Part shown: one piece after another, positions 1 to 9,704 of the stretch | How the letters are laid out: every line of letters starts with the position of its first letter | Numbering within the stretch: the first letter of the stretch is position 1 | From: Plasmodium coatneyi | Taxonomy: Eukaryota; Apicomplexa; Aconoidasida; Haemosporida; Plasmodiidae | Direction of reading: 5' to 3' | DNA length: 64,000 nt | Assembly: GCF_001680005.1 (NCBI RefSeq) | Contig: NC_033566.1 | Span: 620,001-684,000 of the forward strand | Made by a program: the position numbers and the translations under genes | Notes under the pieces: model-generated | Told to the model about the DNA's origin: nothing | Database searches by the model: none | Seen by the model: the letters and a program-made list of their open reading frames with translations, nothing else

Positions 1-385
1 TCTTTACGAAGGGCTAAGACGGGGTTCCTTTCCCCCACCTGTCCCTTTTACAGAAAAACGACGCCGTGACAATTTAACCAAATTGTTGACCTTCCCATCG
101 TGGGCGAGGAAGAAATTGACGCGCAACTTTTCTCATTTTTACATTTATTTCTATTTTTTTATATTCCTTCAATTTTTCAGTATGTTAAGAATTATGTTAT
201 AATTTTTATTTTTTCTAACTTTAATTTGGACACTACTCACCAAGTGTGCGCCCACCCTTTTACGAAATCGCTTTGTTGAAAAGTTACGCCTAGGTTGAAC
301 TTTCAAAAATTTAGTACAAATGGGTAAAATGAAGTGTTACGTTAGAAAGTGGTGAATGCATGGAAAAAAGTGGCACACACACACC
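1..385. other. Intergenic, 3' flank of RRP44
   Basis: AT-rich flank downstream of the minus-strand RRP44 stop codon. No coding frame, RNA gene or repeat stands out. It probably holds the 3' untranslated region of RRP44; no terminator or poly(A) site can be assigned by eye. Confidence 0.5.
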
Positions 386-3352
386 TTACAGTTTTTTTAT
401 AAAAACAAAGTTATTCTGGCACTTGATGTCGCCGCTGTCGACCTGAACGTGAACCTGGATATTGTCATAGAAGCTGAGGGAGAAGAGCACCTCATTATTT
501 TCATCAATCTTTTGAAAGCGCTTGCGTTTCTCATCGAAGACGAACCCGTCCTTCCTCTTCAAGTAGCAAATTCCCTCTACCGAATAACATGGTAGATATA
601 TTTGTACTCCGTTTTTCTTCAAATTTGTAATTACTGCATTGGTAATTTGGTTCCCCACTTTTTTAATATAAAGGTAGGAGAAAAATTCCACCGATGCTCG
701 TCCTGCAAATCTGGCATTTCTGTACTTTTCATTTAGGAGGGAAACTTGTTTGTTCAGATAAATAACGTCCAAATATTTGTTGTCCAATATTTCAATGCCA
801 TAAATGTGATTCAGAACACGATGAACCATTATATCTGCATACCTCCTAATGGGTGAAGTAAAAAAGGTGTAAATATCTGCAGCCAATCCGTAGTGCCTCA
901 GCATTTCATTATTGTGTACATTATACCCTGAGATAAACACAGCTTCATTCATACACTTGGTGATCAGAATTTTTAAAATATTTGACAACACTTTATCATC
1001 CTTCAAGTTTATATTATTAATTGAGTAGGAAAGTTCCTTAGAAGTGCCATACTTAAAATCGTGAATATCTATCGATTCGAGGTAATCATTTAATTCTTTC
1101 AAATTTTCATTCTTCGGTGGAGGATGCCTTCTCAACACGCTGGCTGCCTTGAAACCTTGATAGATTATTCTTGCCACGGATCGGTTAGCTAAAAGCATGA
1201 ACGCTTCAATAAGCTTGTTCGTGTCGTATGATACATATGGTTTTAAATTTTTCGTCTTTGAAAAATCGTTCGATTCAAATTCGAATAGTACTTCTGAATT
1301 GCCCCTCAGTTCTAATGCCCCTTCATTTAGCCACTTCTTCTTTAAATGCTTCGCAATGTTGTTCAGTAATCGTAGCGCCTCTGCCGTGGGGGAAGAATCC
1401 CCCCTATCGTCAATCACGTTCTGCGCTTCCTCATATGAGAAAGATTTGTTGCTTCTGATGATACATTTATTTATGTTGATATCCCTAATTTCGTAATTCC
1501 TATCAAATGTGAATATGCAGCTGTAGGTCAATCTGTCTTGACCTTCTACCAAGGAACACAAATCTGTGGTCAGCAATTTTGGAAGCATTTCAACACGCTG
1601 GTTTATTAAATAAACTGTTGTGCACCGTTTGGAGGCTTCCAAATCTAGTGGACTATTCTGCTTTACGAAGTAAGACACGTCTGCTATGTGTACTCCTACC
1701 TCAATAACGTTTTGCTCCTCCAATACCTGCACGGATAGCGCATCGTCAATGTCTTCACACCCTGGTGGGTCAATACTAAACGTTAGCACATCTCTAAAAT
1801 CTTTCCTCTTGGAATATTCCTCCTCTGGGATTACCCAATCATTGGGAGGTAGACACTTGTAGGCACTTTCACTAAACTCCTTCGTTGATATATTGTACTC
1901 ATTATAAATTAATTTAGTTTCCGTCTCGACGTCATCGCATATGCCTAACACAGATAGGCACCTCCCCAACGGATACTTGGAATTATAATCCCACCTATCT
2001 ATGACGACAATTACCCTCTTATTTTTTAGCTCTTCTCCCATGCTGCTCTTTATTATAATATATGGTACCTTATTATTAAAGGCTTTAAAGAATAAGATTT
2101 TCTTTCTCTGTGCACTTTGTTCCTTTTCATATGTCTTTATCACACCTCCGTATTCTTTCCTTCCTCTGCTGATGATACCGACTACCTTTCCGTACAATTT
2201 GCCCTTTCTGCAACTGTTCTTGGGGGGGATTTCCCCCTCACTTCTTCTCTTTCCCCCCTCGTCAAAATGCTCCCCATGGTCCTGCTCTTCCTCCTGTTGC
2301 TCCTCCTCCGGACTGATCACCTCCTCGAAGTAGTCTTCCTCTTCCTCCCCGGAGAGCTCCCCCTCACTATCCTCCAAAATCTGCACCGCCACCACATCAT
2401 TGTGCAGTGCTCTGTTCATATTTTTAGACCCCCTTATAAGAACCTCATCCGTTTCTGTAATTTTCACAAGGGCCATTTTATTAACGCAGATGACTTGAAA
2501 GATGCCCTTCACAATGAGCTTATCCCTAAGCCTTTGTATCATTTCCTTTTTCTCCAAATGGGGTTCGAATATTTGTCTGCTCTCTCCCATGGGGTACGTA
2601 TCCTCATTCGAATCTGCTTGGCCATTTTCCACACCCCCCTCCTTGGTATGCTGCTCATCCATTAGCATGTCCTCCTCAAAGTACATTTTTAAAGTGTCCA
2701 AGTTGATGGCGCCAGGCGCACCATCTTTCTTTTTTTTGCTCTCCCTCCTTAACCCCTTCACATATTCGTACAGACTAAAACAAGAAATGCCATTTTTCAG
2801 GCAGTCATCTTTTAAAAATTTATTATTACTTACAACGATTAGCTTGAGGTTCGCATTATGTTGCTTAATCCATATAACTATTTTTATAATTTCTTGGACT
2901 TGCTTTGTGGACAGATCAGCATTTTCATCCACGTAGGTAAACTTACAAAACTTGTTCGCAAAGACACTGTACCGTTTGCTACTGCTTGGGTTACTATCTT
3001 CCGTCTCGTAACACAACTGATGTAGTTTTTTATGCAATATTTTATTAAAGGTCCTCACATGATCATATATCGTTAGGGGGATTAATATGTTATCCACATT
3101 GCACTCGTATAAGAAGTCTATATATTTTACTATAGTGTTTATGTCTAAGATAAGGATATTTCTCTCTCCATCCAGGTACTTTTTCTTGTTTTTATTTTCG
3201 CATATGTTGCATCTCTCCACTCCACAGCTTATGTCGTTTCGCAGATACACCTCCCTCACGATTTTCGTGATTCGGTGGTTTGCACTGCACTTGTAGAAGC
3301 ACCTTTGGACGCGCTGGTCGTTTTTGCGGTTTAGAAACTTGAAGCGCTGCAT
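386..3352 (-). CDS. RRP44: Exosome exoribonuclease RRP44/Dis3 (RNase II family)
   Basis: Single-exon gene of 988 aa starting at ATG 3350-3352. It is the catalytic subunit of the RNA exosome, a processive 3'-5' exonuclease for rRNA maturation and RNA decay. Domains in order: an N-terminal CR3-type cysteine motif (NDISCGVERCNIC, residues 39-51); a PIN-like domain at about 65-210; cold-shock folds at about 270-480 interrupted by an acidic low-complexity insert; the RNB domain from about 515 with the catalytic motif DPPGCEDIDDAL at 528-539, where all four metal-binding Asp are kept (528, 534, 536, 537); and a C-terminal S1-like fold. Length is close to yeast and human Dis3. The PIN domain seems to lack nuclease residues: the usual ND pair reads NN at 176-177. 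It shares a 944-bp divergent flank with the HMG/histone-fold gene. Identification is firm. Confidence 0.95.
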   Translation of the reverse strand: MQRFKFLNRKNDQRVQRCFYKCSANHRITKIVREVYLRNDISCGVERCNICENKNKKKYLDGERNILILDINTIVKYIDFLYECNVDNILIPLTIYDHVRTFNKILHKKLHQLCYETEDSNPSSSKRYSVFANKFCKFTYVDENADLSTKQVQEIIKIVIWIKQHNANLKLIVVSNNKFLKDDCLKNGISCFSLYEYVKGLRRESKKKKDGAPGAINLDTLKMYFEEDMLMDEQHTKEGGVENGQADSNEDTYPMGESRQIFEPHLEKKEMIQRLRDKLIVKGIFQVICVNKMALVKITETDEVLIRGSKNMNRALHNDVVAVQILEDSEGELSGEEEEDYFEEVISPEEEQQEEEQDHGEHFDEGGKRRSEGEIPPKNSCRKGKLYGKVVGIISRGRKEYGGVIKTYEKEQSAQRKKILFFKAFNNKVPYIIIKSSMGEELKNKRVIVVIDRWDYNSKYPLGRCLSVLGICDDVETETKLIYNEYNISTKEFSESAYKCLPPNDWVIPEEEYSKRKDFRDVLTFSIDPPGCEDIDDALSVQVLEEQNVIEVGVHIADVSYFVKQNSPLDLEASKRCTTVYLINQRVEMLPKLLTTDLCSLVEGQDRLTYSCIFTFDRNYEIRDININKCIIRSNKSFSYEEAQNVIDDRGDSSPTAEALRLLNNIAKHLKKKWLNEGALELRGNSEVLFEFESNDFSKTKNLKPYVSYDTNKLIEAFMLLANRSVARIIYQGFKAASVLRRHPPPKNENLKELNDYLESIDIHDFKYGTSKELSYSINNINLKDDKVLSNILKILITKCMNEAVFISGYNVHNNEMLRHYGLAADIYTFFTSPIRRYADIMVHRVLNHIYGIEILDNKYLDVIYLNKQVSLLNEKYRNARFAGRASVEFFSYLYIKKVGNQITNAVITNLKKNGVQIYLPCYSVEGICYLKRKDGFVFDEKRKRFQKIDENNEVLFSLSFYDNIQVHVQVDSGDIKCQNNFVFIKKL

Positions 3353-3796
3353 TGTGACTCGGCCAGGCGATGAAGCTGCTGACCGGGAAAACTGCTAATG
3401 TTCCACTGACGGATGGGCCGATGGGGCACAACATTACGTGGAGAATGGCCCCATGAATTGAAAAGCGCGTCGCTTAGTAAGGCAGCCCACCGACTACCAA
3501 CTCGAAATTCCCGCCTGGGAAGGGAACCTTAACAAGGAGCTACCACACATGCGCACAACCTGCTAATGGAGAACCCTTTCGGAAAAAACGTAGTCATGAA
3601 GCAGTACCCAAAGAGGATAAACTGCAGCGGGGAAGAAAAAGAGAAACAAAAACAAATAACAGAGCTGTAAAAAAAAAAATTAATAAATAAAAACACTTAA
3701 CGGGAATTGCGCCATCTTTGCAACTAAAAAATTCGCTTCTTCGAAATAACGCCACTCAGTTTTGCACTTCCTACAGTGCGGGAAAGGCGAAAGTGG

Positions 3797-3829
<33 letters not shown>

Positions 3830-4296
3830 ACCCTCTGTGTGAACACCTCCCAATGGGGAAGATGGAAAAAAAAAAAAGTTAGAATCAACCCTCATTTTGT
3901 TCCTTCAATTACAAGTCCGACTTAAGGATCCCTATCACATTCATTTGGCTTTTATTTTTCTTAATACTTTTTTTTATTTTCCATGTGCGCGAATTTCCGC
4001 GTTTTTGCCTAGGCAGTCCAGGGCCCTTCTTCGGTACTACTCCTCATACGCCATTCCGAAAAGAAAAAAAATCCTTACCACTAGAAAATACACATTTTAA
4101 GAAAAACTCCATGTGTCATTGGCGTCACATTTATAACATGGAATAGACCTCTCCTTCACTTCCCCACAATTTAATCAGAAAAAAAGAGGAAAAAAAAAGC
4201 GCGGGGAAAAGTAAAATGGACAGGTACGATAAATCGTGGAGAGAATAATGCCATACGAATTAAAAAGCGCGCAACCGGTTAAAACAAAGGGCAAAC
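3353..4296. other. Divergent intergenic region RRP44 / HMG gene
   Basis: About 0.94 kb between two gene starts pointing away from each other, so it should hold both promoters. It contains an A32 run (3797-3828) and shorter A/T tracts. No convincing coding frame was found. Confidence 0.6.
3797..3828. repeat. Poly(dA:dT) tract, A32
   Basis: Uninterrupted run of 32 A in the divergent RRP44/HMG flank. Such tracts disfavour nucleosomes and are common in Plasmodium promoters. The exact length is unreliable in most assemblies. Confidence 0.9.
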
Positions 4297-6618
4297 ATGA
4301 CCAGCGAAGTCGTAGCGCAGATAACCAAAGTGGCCATTTTGAGCAACGAAAGGAGGGTGCTTTTCGTACCACTAAGCCGGTTTAAGATGCCTTGCCATGA
4401 TCGTCTTAAACTGTAAGGCTTACCACTCCCCTTATTATTATTACCCCCAAAAAAACGTGCAGGAAAAAACCCAAAATCCCGCCTTCGTCTTATTTACTCT
4501 TTTGTAACTCCGAGCGGGAAAATGTGAGGCAACTTCTACTGGAGAAGTCTGAAAACAAGACAACGGTAAAGGCCTACTCGTTATAAATAATCGATCGGCA
4601 TAAAATCGCATCATGTGAAGGAAGCCATGCGAATGATGCGCGTATATGTGTGACATCCTGCGTCCATATTCAATACTGAATAGAATGATGACACCCCTCT
4701 TTGCATGATTGTTTTCTCCCGTGTGTAAAGATTAGAATAACGGATATTCAGAAGGAACTGAGCAGCAGATGGAAAAACTTATCCGAGGAGGAGAGGAAGG
4801 TTAATCAGGAAAACGAATAACACAACAGGGAAAAAGAGAGGGAAAAAAAAAAACATAAAATTCACATACATCTGTTTTCCCCATTATTCTATTCTTACTC
4901 TAGGTGTATGAGGAGCAGGCACAACTGCTGAAGATAAAGTATAATGAAGAACTCCTCGAATGGGTAAAATGGATAGAGCTGGAGAGACATGACAACGGAA
5001 CTGAATAGGCCTACATACCGATAAAGAAGAAAAAAAAAAAAAGCATAAATTAATATCTTGCATCCACTCCATTGCAACTGTTCCATTCCCATTTCCTCCC
5101 TTTAACCATTCAACAGAAATCCGGAAACGCAGACGCTGGAGACAAGTTAGGGCAAGAGGAGCAGAGATAATTTTATTCCTTTTTCCTTAGCACCTCGTTA
5201 TTTGGCCTACATGCTCAAAACTGACGCACTGTACAACGAATATGATGCATTGTAAAGATATATTTTTTTTATTATTTCGCATTCCTCACCACATACACAC
5301 CACAGCGGCATAATCAGCACGTCCAAATTTCCTGTTGTTAAAATTCAGAAAATTATGCACCTAAATAGCAACGTCAGGAAGGTACGAAAGAGGAAGTAGC
5401 CTCGAAAGGAAGTGCGTCTTTCCAAGCAAAGGACTATTGTGTCAGGTCCCCAATAACAGCAAAATACCATTCACATGGCTGTAACCCTTTTGTGTCTTTT
5501 TTTTTCAGATAAACAATGAAGCCATTAATGTTTTCCAAAAGGCCATGGTTAGATCAAATAGCGCAAAAGGGCAGATAAAAAAATTCAGGAAATTTTTTGT
5601 GCACATGCAGAGGTACCTCTCACCCTGTGAATACTTCATCCTTCCATTATCCCCCACCATGAATACTGCATCATGCCCCAACAGATCATGTTCCTAATCG
5701 AACTGGTGAACAAAACCATTGAATTCAAAAATGAGAAGAACACGTCCAAATTTATCACATCCCTCGACATAAGTTAAAAACGAATGAACTTCCTTTTCGC
5801 TGCGTCTGATGTAGAACGACGCTTGTTTTCCATTTTTGCAATTCCACGCATGAGTGGGCTATTTTTGTGTATGTTTCCTGTTTTTGCGGGGCCCACACAA
5901 ATGCCCCATCAACTGCTGTTTACACCCCTTCAGTATGGTGCATAAAAAGAGAAGGCATAAAATATAAATTCCTCGAAGGTCCTAAAAAGAAAGCACAATT
6001 CCGCACTCCCTGAATTGTTAAAACGTTTAAACTCATATGTATATGTCTACGTTTTTATGCCGTTACGCTACACTTTTCTTTTTTTTTTCCCTTTCGCCTT
6101 TCCCCCCGGCAACGCTTACAGATTGCCTTTACCTACTGAAGGATCAAAGCATAAATACATTCTTTATTGAGGAGGACGAAAACGACGGTAATGGTTTAAT
6201 CAGAAAAAAGCACAAAAATTACTTGTATTCGTTTTGCACATTTATCGCATTGTCGAAGGAACAAGGGAGAGGAATACAAAACGGGGTGATCGCCCCCAAA
6301 GGCAGGCTACTTACTCTGACGCAAGTAGCTGTTCTTCCCTTGTTCCTCTTAAACCTGAAACGGAGTTCACTTTTATGCTTCCCAAAATGTATGCCTCAAT
6401 TTTTCCATTGCAACACTCCCATATGACTCCTCTTTGCCCTTTTCGAAGAATCCCTATTTGACCTATGCAATGAAGATAAGAAGGAATACAACTACGACGT
6501 TGAGGAAAGGAAACTCAGTAGGATGAAACGAAGGGGACTAGGAAACAGGGCCAAGGAAAAAACAACGGAAAATAGAAACATATATGCTGACATAACGATG
6601 TATTTTAAGAAGACTTGA
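4297..6618 (+). CDS. HMG-box plus NF-YC/CHRAC-type histone-fold protein, ten exons
   Basis: I built this gene from splice sites. Exons: 4297-4412, 4463-4565, 4731-4799, 4904-4963, 5117-5145, 5306-5381, 5509-5547, 5685-5772, 6122-6187, 6449-6618. They total 816 nt (271 aa) with every intron phase consistent and all introns GT-AG. Residues about 40-116 form an HMG box (PPSSYLLFCNSER, IQKELSSRWKNLSEEERK, YEEQAQLLKIKYNEELLEW). Residues about 127-200 form a histone fold of the NF-YC/CHRAC1/POLE4 type (FPVVKIQKIMHLNSNVRK, INNEAINVFQKAM, then a long helix ending TSLDI). The tail is basic. Inferred role: a nuclear chromatin or replication-linked DNA-binding subunit. Alternative: two genes. Exon 5 could run on to a stop at 5168-5170 (133-aa HMG protein), and a second gene could start at ATG 5211 with exon 5211-5251 (159-aa histone-fold protein). 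Only 40 bp would separate them, which makes one gene more likely. Confidence 0.7.
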
Positions 6619-7646
6619 CGGGAAGGACAGGGGTAAAACGGAAGAGCTTAATCTGGAGGATGCCCACTTTATGGGGTCCACTTGGCGCAGTCCTCTTCGT
6701 ACAGGTCACTATACCCAATTCATTTTATAAATTTACAAAAAATGGGTTTCCTGTCCTGTCCGCTAAAAGGAACAACTTGGCGTAAAAGAAAAAGCAGTTC
6801 CTCTCACCTTCCGAACGCACCAAACATTTTCGTGAAAAAGGCTAATGCTCTTTCCGTGTGTCACTTTTAATTAACTGTATTTTTTTTTTTTTTTTCCCAC
6901 ACAAAACTCTTTGAAAATAAAGAATGAACGTAAGGGTGCTACTTTTGGAATGCTGAACAAGCGCATCACTGTGTATAAAAAAAAAAAAAACACAATATGT
7001 TAGCCAAAATGTTTGCAAAAAAAGAAAAAAAAAATGTAAACTATTTCAAATAAACAATGTGCCATTTTGCATCCTGAACGCGTGCACAAATCGGCTGGTT
7101 GGCAAATTAAGCGCATCGACTGTTATGTAACAGAAATGCAAAAGAAAAGGGCCACGTCAGGAGGCGGAACTTCATCGAAGCGGAACAGCCAAACCACGCA
7201 TTGCCCCGAGTGCACAACCCCACTGCCGATTCAACGCTACATGTAGATTCCTCCCCCATGTATAACGTCGCTAAATTGAGGAGTAAATTTTTTTTTTTTT
7301 TTTTTGTAACTTTTCACCTTTTGCTATCATTCTGAAGGGAAAGAATTCGCAGCTCTGAATTTTCCTCCATCGTTAACCGCTCAGTAGGGGAGGCGATGTA
7401 AAAGTATCCCCCCAACATCATGTTGTAATGAAGTAGTAAAAAAAAAAAAAAAAGGACAAGGAATGGAAGAAGAAATAAAAAATGACAAATAAAGGATAGC
7501 AAATCGTAGTACTTTAGAGACATAAAGAAACGCCAATTTGTGTTGAGGCTACTGTGAAGCATTGGGGATCCCCCACAATTGGTACTTTTCCAAAAGGATA
7601 CTTCCCTAAAGTGGTGTGTCTCCCCCCTGGACGACTACCTGCCAAA
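6619..7646. other. Intergenic, HMG/histone-fold gene to riboflavin kinase
   Basis: About 1 kb between two plus-strand genes, with several A or T runs of 13-18 (near 6870, 6980, 7290, 7440). An open frame precedes the riboflavin kinase start from 7554, but its first 31 codons look non-coding and I treat them as leader. Confidence 0.5.
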
Positions 7647-9704
7647 ATGCGCACAAACGAGGGAAAGAAGCCCATCGCACTTATAGATGCGGACCACTAC
7701 ATAATAAACTACAGAAGCACCATAACGACGTATGTACAAAATATCTGTAACAATCTGCTAAAGGGGAATGGGGACTCAGCAGGTCGTGCTAATAACGAGT
7801 GGGACGCTAAAAGGAGGGAACGGATCATCTGCCTTTTCATGTTCAGCATGTATCTTAACAATATCCACAGGAATTTAAATCTGTTCGGTTACTTACATGA
7901 CGTGTTGATAAAGTATAATCATCTGATGGGGAGAAGCAGGACAAACCAAGGAGGGACAGAAGGGGGTGAGAATAGCAACATGAACAAACAGCACCATGGC
8001 CAGGTGAATGAAACTACCCCGGGTGGAGTAACATCGGAACGGAGGGAAGGGAGTCCGAAACAGACGGAAGTGGACCCCCCTGCTGAACAGTACATGGGAA
8101 AGAAGGATGAAGCATCCAATGGGAAAGACCCCACTCGACATGGGAACCTTGCCCAACCCGGAGACATCTCCCACTTCATGCACGACCTGATAAAAGACAA
8201 AAATTACATCAACATGGATAACGTGACCGAGTCGAAAGTCTGCTTCTTGAACATAAAAAATAAAGGGAAGAATGTGAGGGGGTCTCCTGAATCGTTAAGA
8301 GATGCATTCGACGCGGAAGGGCACACGTGTGCAACTGAACTGAGCAGCAACTCGAAAATAAGTGGGACGAATCTGGGTCGTGCAACAAAGGGGAACAGCA
8401 CTAGTAACAGCGATGAGGATACAGCGGAAGATGACAATGATGATGAGGAGGACGGCGTGGTAGACTCCGCTGAGGATTCTGTAAAGTGTGCTGCACATCC
8501 CGACGGAGATGACACATCCCTCTGGGCCAATCGCAGCACGCGGACCGAGGCTCTCGACGAAGCGAGTTTGGAGGACCCACAAGACGACTCCTTCCAAGAA
8601 TCGCAAGGCAGCACCTACCGCTTCAGCAACTCCTCACCAGTGTGCCAAGGGCAGAAGCAGTTTTTAATAAACTACAGTAGTGTGCACATGAAGGCGAAAA
8701 GTTTCGACAACCTACTCTGCGTGGAAAACCTTTTAGTGGAACAAAAAAAACAAACAAACGTAGAACATTCCGCGAAGGAAATAGAAAACCTGTACAGAAT
8801 AATTGTGCTGTCCAAATTGCACATAGGAGTGTACCGCTTTTTAACCTTTTTAAAAAAAAAAAAATATTTTTTAGTATTTTTCAGTTCCAATAAAAAGTTA
8901 ACACAAACACTATTCAAGTATTTTAAATTTTCCAAGCATTTTAAAAATTGTTACAAAATAATTGACTCCTTTGAGGAGCTGAAAAAAATTGGAAACGCCG
9001 ATGAGGAAGTGCTCATATTTAGTAATCGTGAATGTTTTGTAAATTTCGCAAAAAGGGAAGGATATTTTAACGTAGCAGGGGGTAAGAAAAATCCTTCCAT
9101 GGCAACAAACTGTGATGATGTCAACTGGGATGTGTTAAAACAAAAGGAGAGTTTTCTTTCAAATACTTCCGACTATGTGTCGAATAAATATAACGACGTT
9201 GTATATCCTTTTCTGAGAAATTGTAATTTAACGGAAGACATACTATCATGGCGAATTTTTTATATTTTCAAAAAATATATGTACATACACGGAACGGTCG
9301 TGAAAGGATTTGGAAGAGGCAGTAAATACTTAAACATCCCCACGGCAAATATTTCCTACTCCAACTTAACCTCCACCGATATTATGCCTGGCATATACTT
9401 TGGTATATCCAGATTGAAAAAAAAAATTTACAAAACGGTCGTTTCAATTGGCTATAATCCCTTCTTTGAAAATAAGCATATAACTATAGAAGCCTTTTTA
9501 TACTACAAGACCAATACTTTATTTTATGACGAGGACATCCATTTAATTATTGTTGGTATTCTTCGAAGCGAAAGCAACTTCTCCTACTTTTCTCACCTCA
9601 TTCAAGCCATCCAGTTTGACTGCGAACTCGCACGCATCATTCTCAGCAAACTTCAGGATGACGAGCAGTTTGTCCGGTGCAGGGATTACCTCCAGTCGTT
9701 GTAG
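7647..9704 (+). CDS. HAD-like domain fused to riboflavin kinase
   Basis: 685 aa, single exon. The frame is open from 7554, but the ATG at 7647 directly precedes conserved sequence and is preferred. The C-terminal riboflavin kinase (about residues 545-675) makes FMN from riboflavin and ATP. It shows the GFGRGSKYLNIPTAN nucleotide/flavin loop, the MPGIYFGISRL strand, VVSIGYNPFF, and IVGILRSESNF. The N-terminal part has haloacid dehalogenase signs: IALIDADHY with a DxD pair at residues 14 and 16, then, after a low-complexity insert of about 250 residues, FLVFFSSN and a segment like the fourth HAD motif. Plant FMN hydrolase/riboflavin kinase has the same order. A FAD synthetase (adenylyltransferase) domain is not seen. 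The kinase call is firm; activity of the HAD half is inferred. Confidence 0.88.
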   Translation: MRTNEGKKPIALIDADHYIINYRSTITTYVQNICNNLLKGNGDSAGRANNEWDAKRRERIICLFMFSMYLNNIHRNLNLFGYLHDVLIKYNHLMGRSRTNQGGTEGGENSNMNKQHHGQVNETTPGGVTSERREGSPKQTEVDPPAEQYMGKKDEASNGKDPTRHGNLAQPGDISHFMHDLIKDKNYINMDNVTESKVCFLNIKNKGKNVRGSPESLRDAFDAEGHTCATELSSNSKISGTNLGRATKGNSTSNSDEDTAEDDNDDEEDGVVDSAEDSVKCAAHPDGDDTSLWANRSTRTEALDEASLEDPQDDSFQESQGSTYRFSNSSPVCQGQKQFLINYSSVHMKAKSFDNLLCVENLLVEQKKQTNVEHSAKEIENLYRIIVLSKLHIGVYRFLTFLKKKKYFLVFFSSNKKLTQTLFKYFKFSKHFKNCYKIIDSFEELKKIGNADEEVLIFSNRECFVNFAKREGYFNVAGGKKNPSMATNCDDVNWDVLKQKESFLSNTSDYVSNKYNDVVYPFLRNCNLTEDILSWRIFYIFKKYMYIHGTVVKGFGRGSKYLNIPTANISYSNLTSTDIMPGIYFGISRLKKKIYKTVVSIGYNPFFENKHITIEAFLYYKTNTLFYDEDIHLIIVGILRSESNFSYFSHLIQAIQFDCELARIILSKLQDDEQFVRCRDYLQSL

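Noticed and set aside
2001..2936. Plus-strand open frames opposite RRP44 (up to 182 codons)
   Set aside because: They mirror the acidic, codon-biased insert of RRP44 on the other strand and encode Ser/Leu/Phe-rich low complexity with no homology.
5211..5251. Separate first exon of an independent histone-fold gene
   Set aside because: In phase and starts with ATG, so kept as an alternative. It would put two same-strand genes 40 bp apart, so the single-gene model was preferred.
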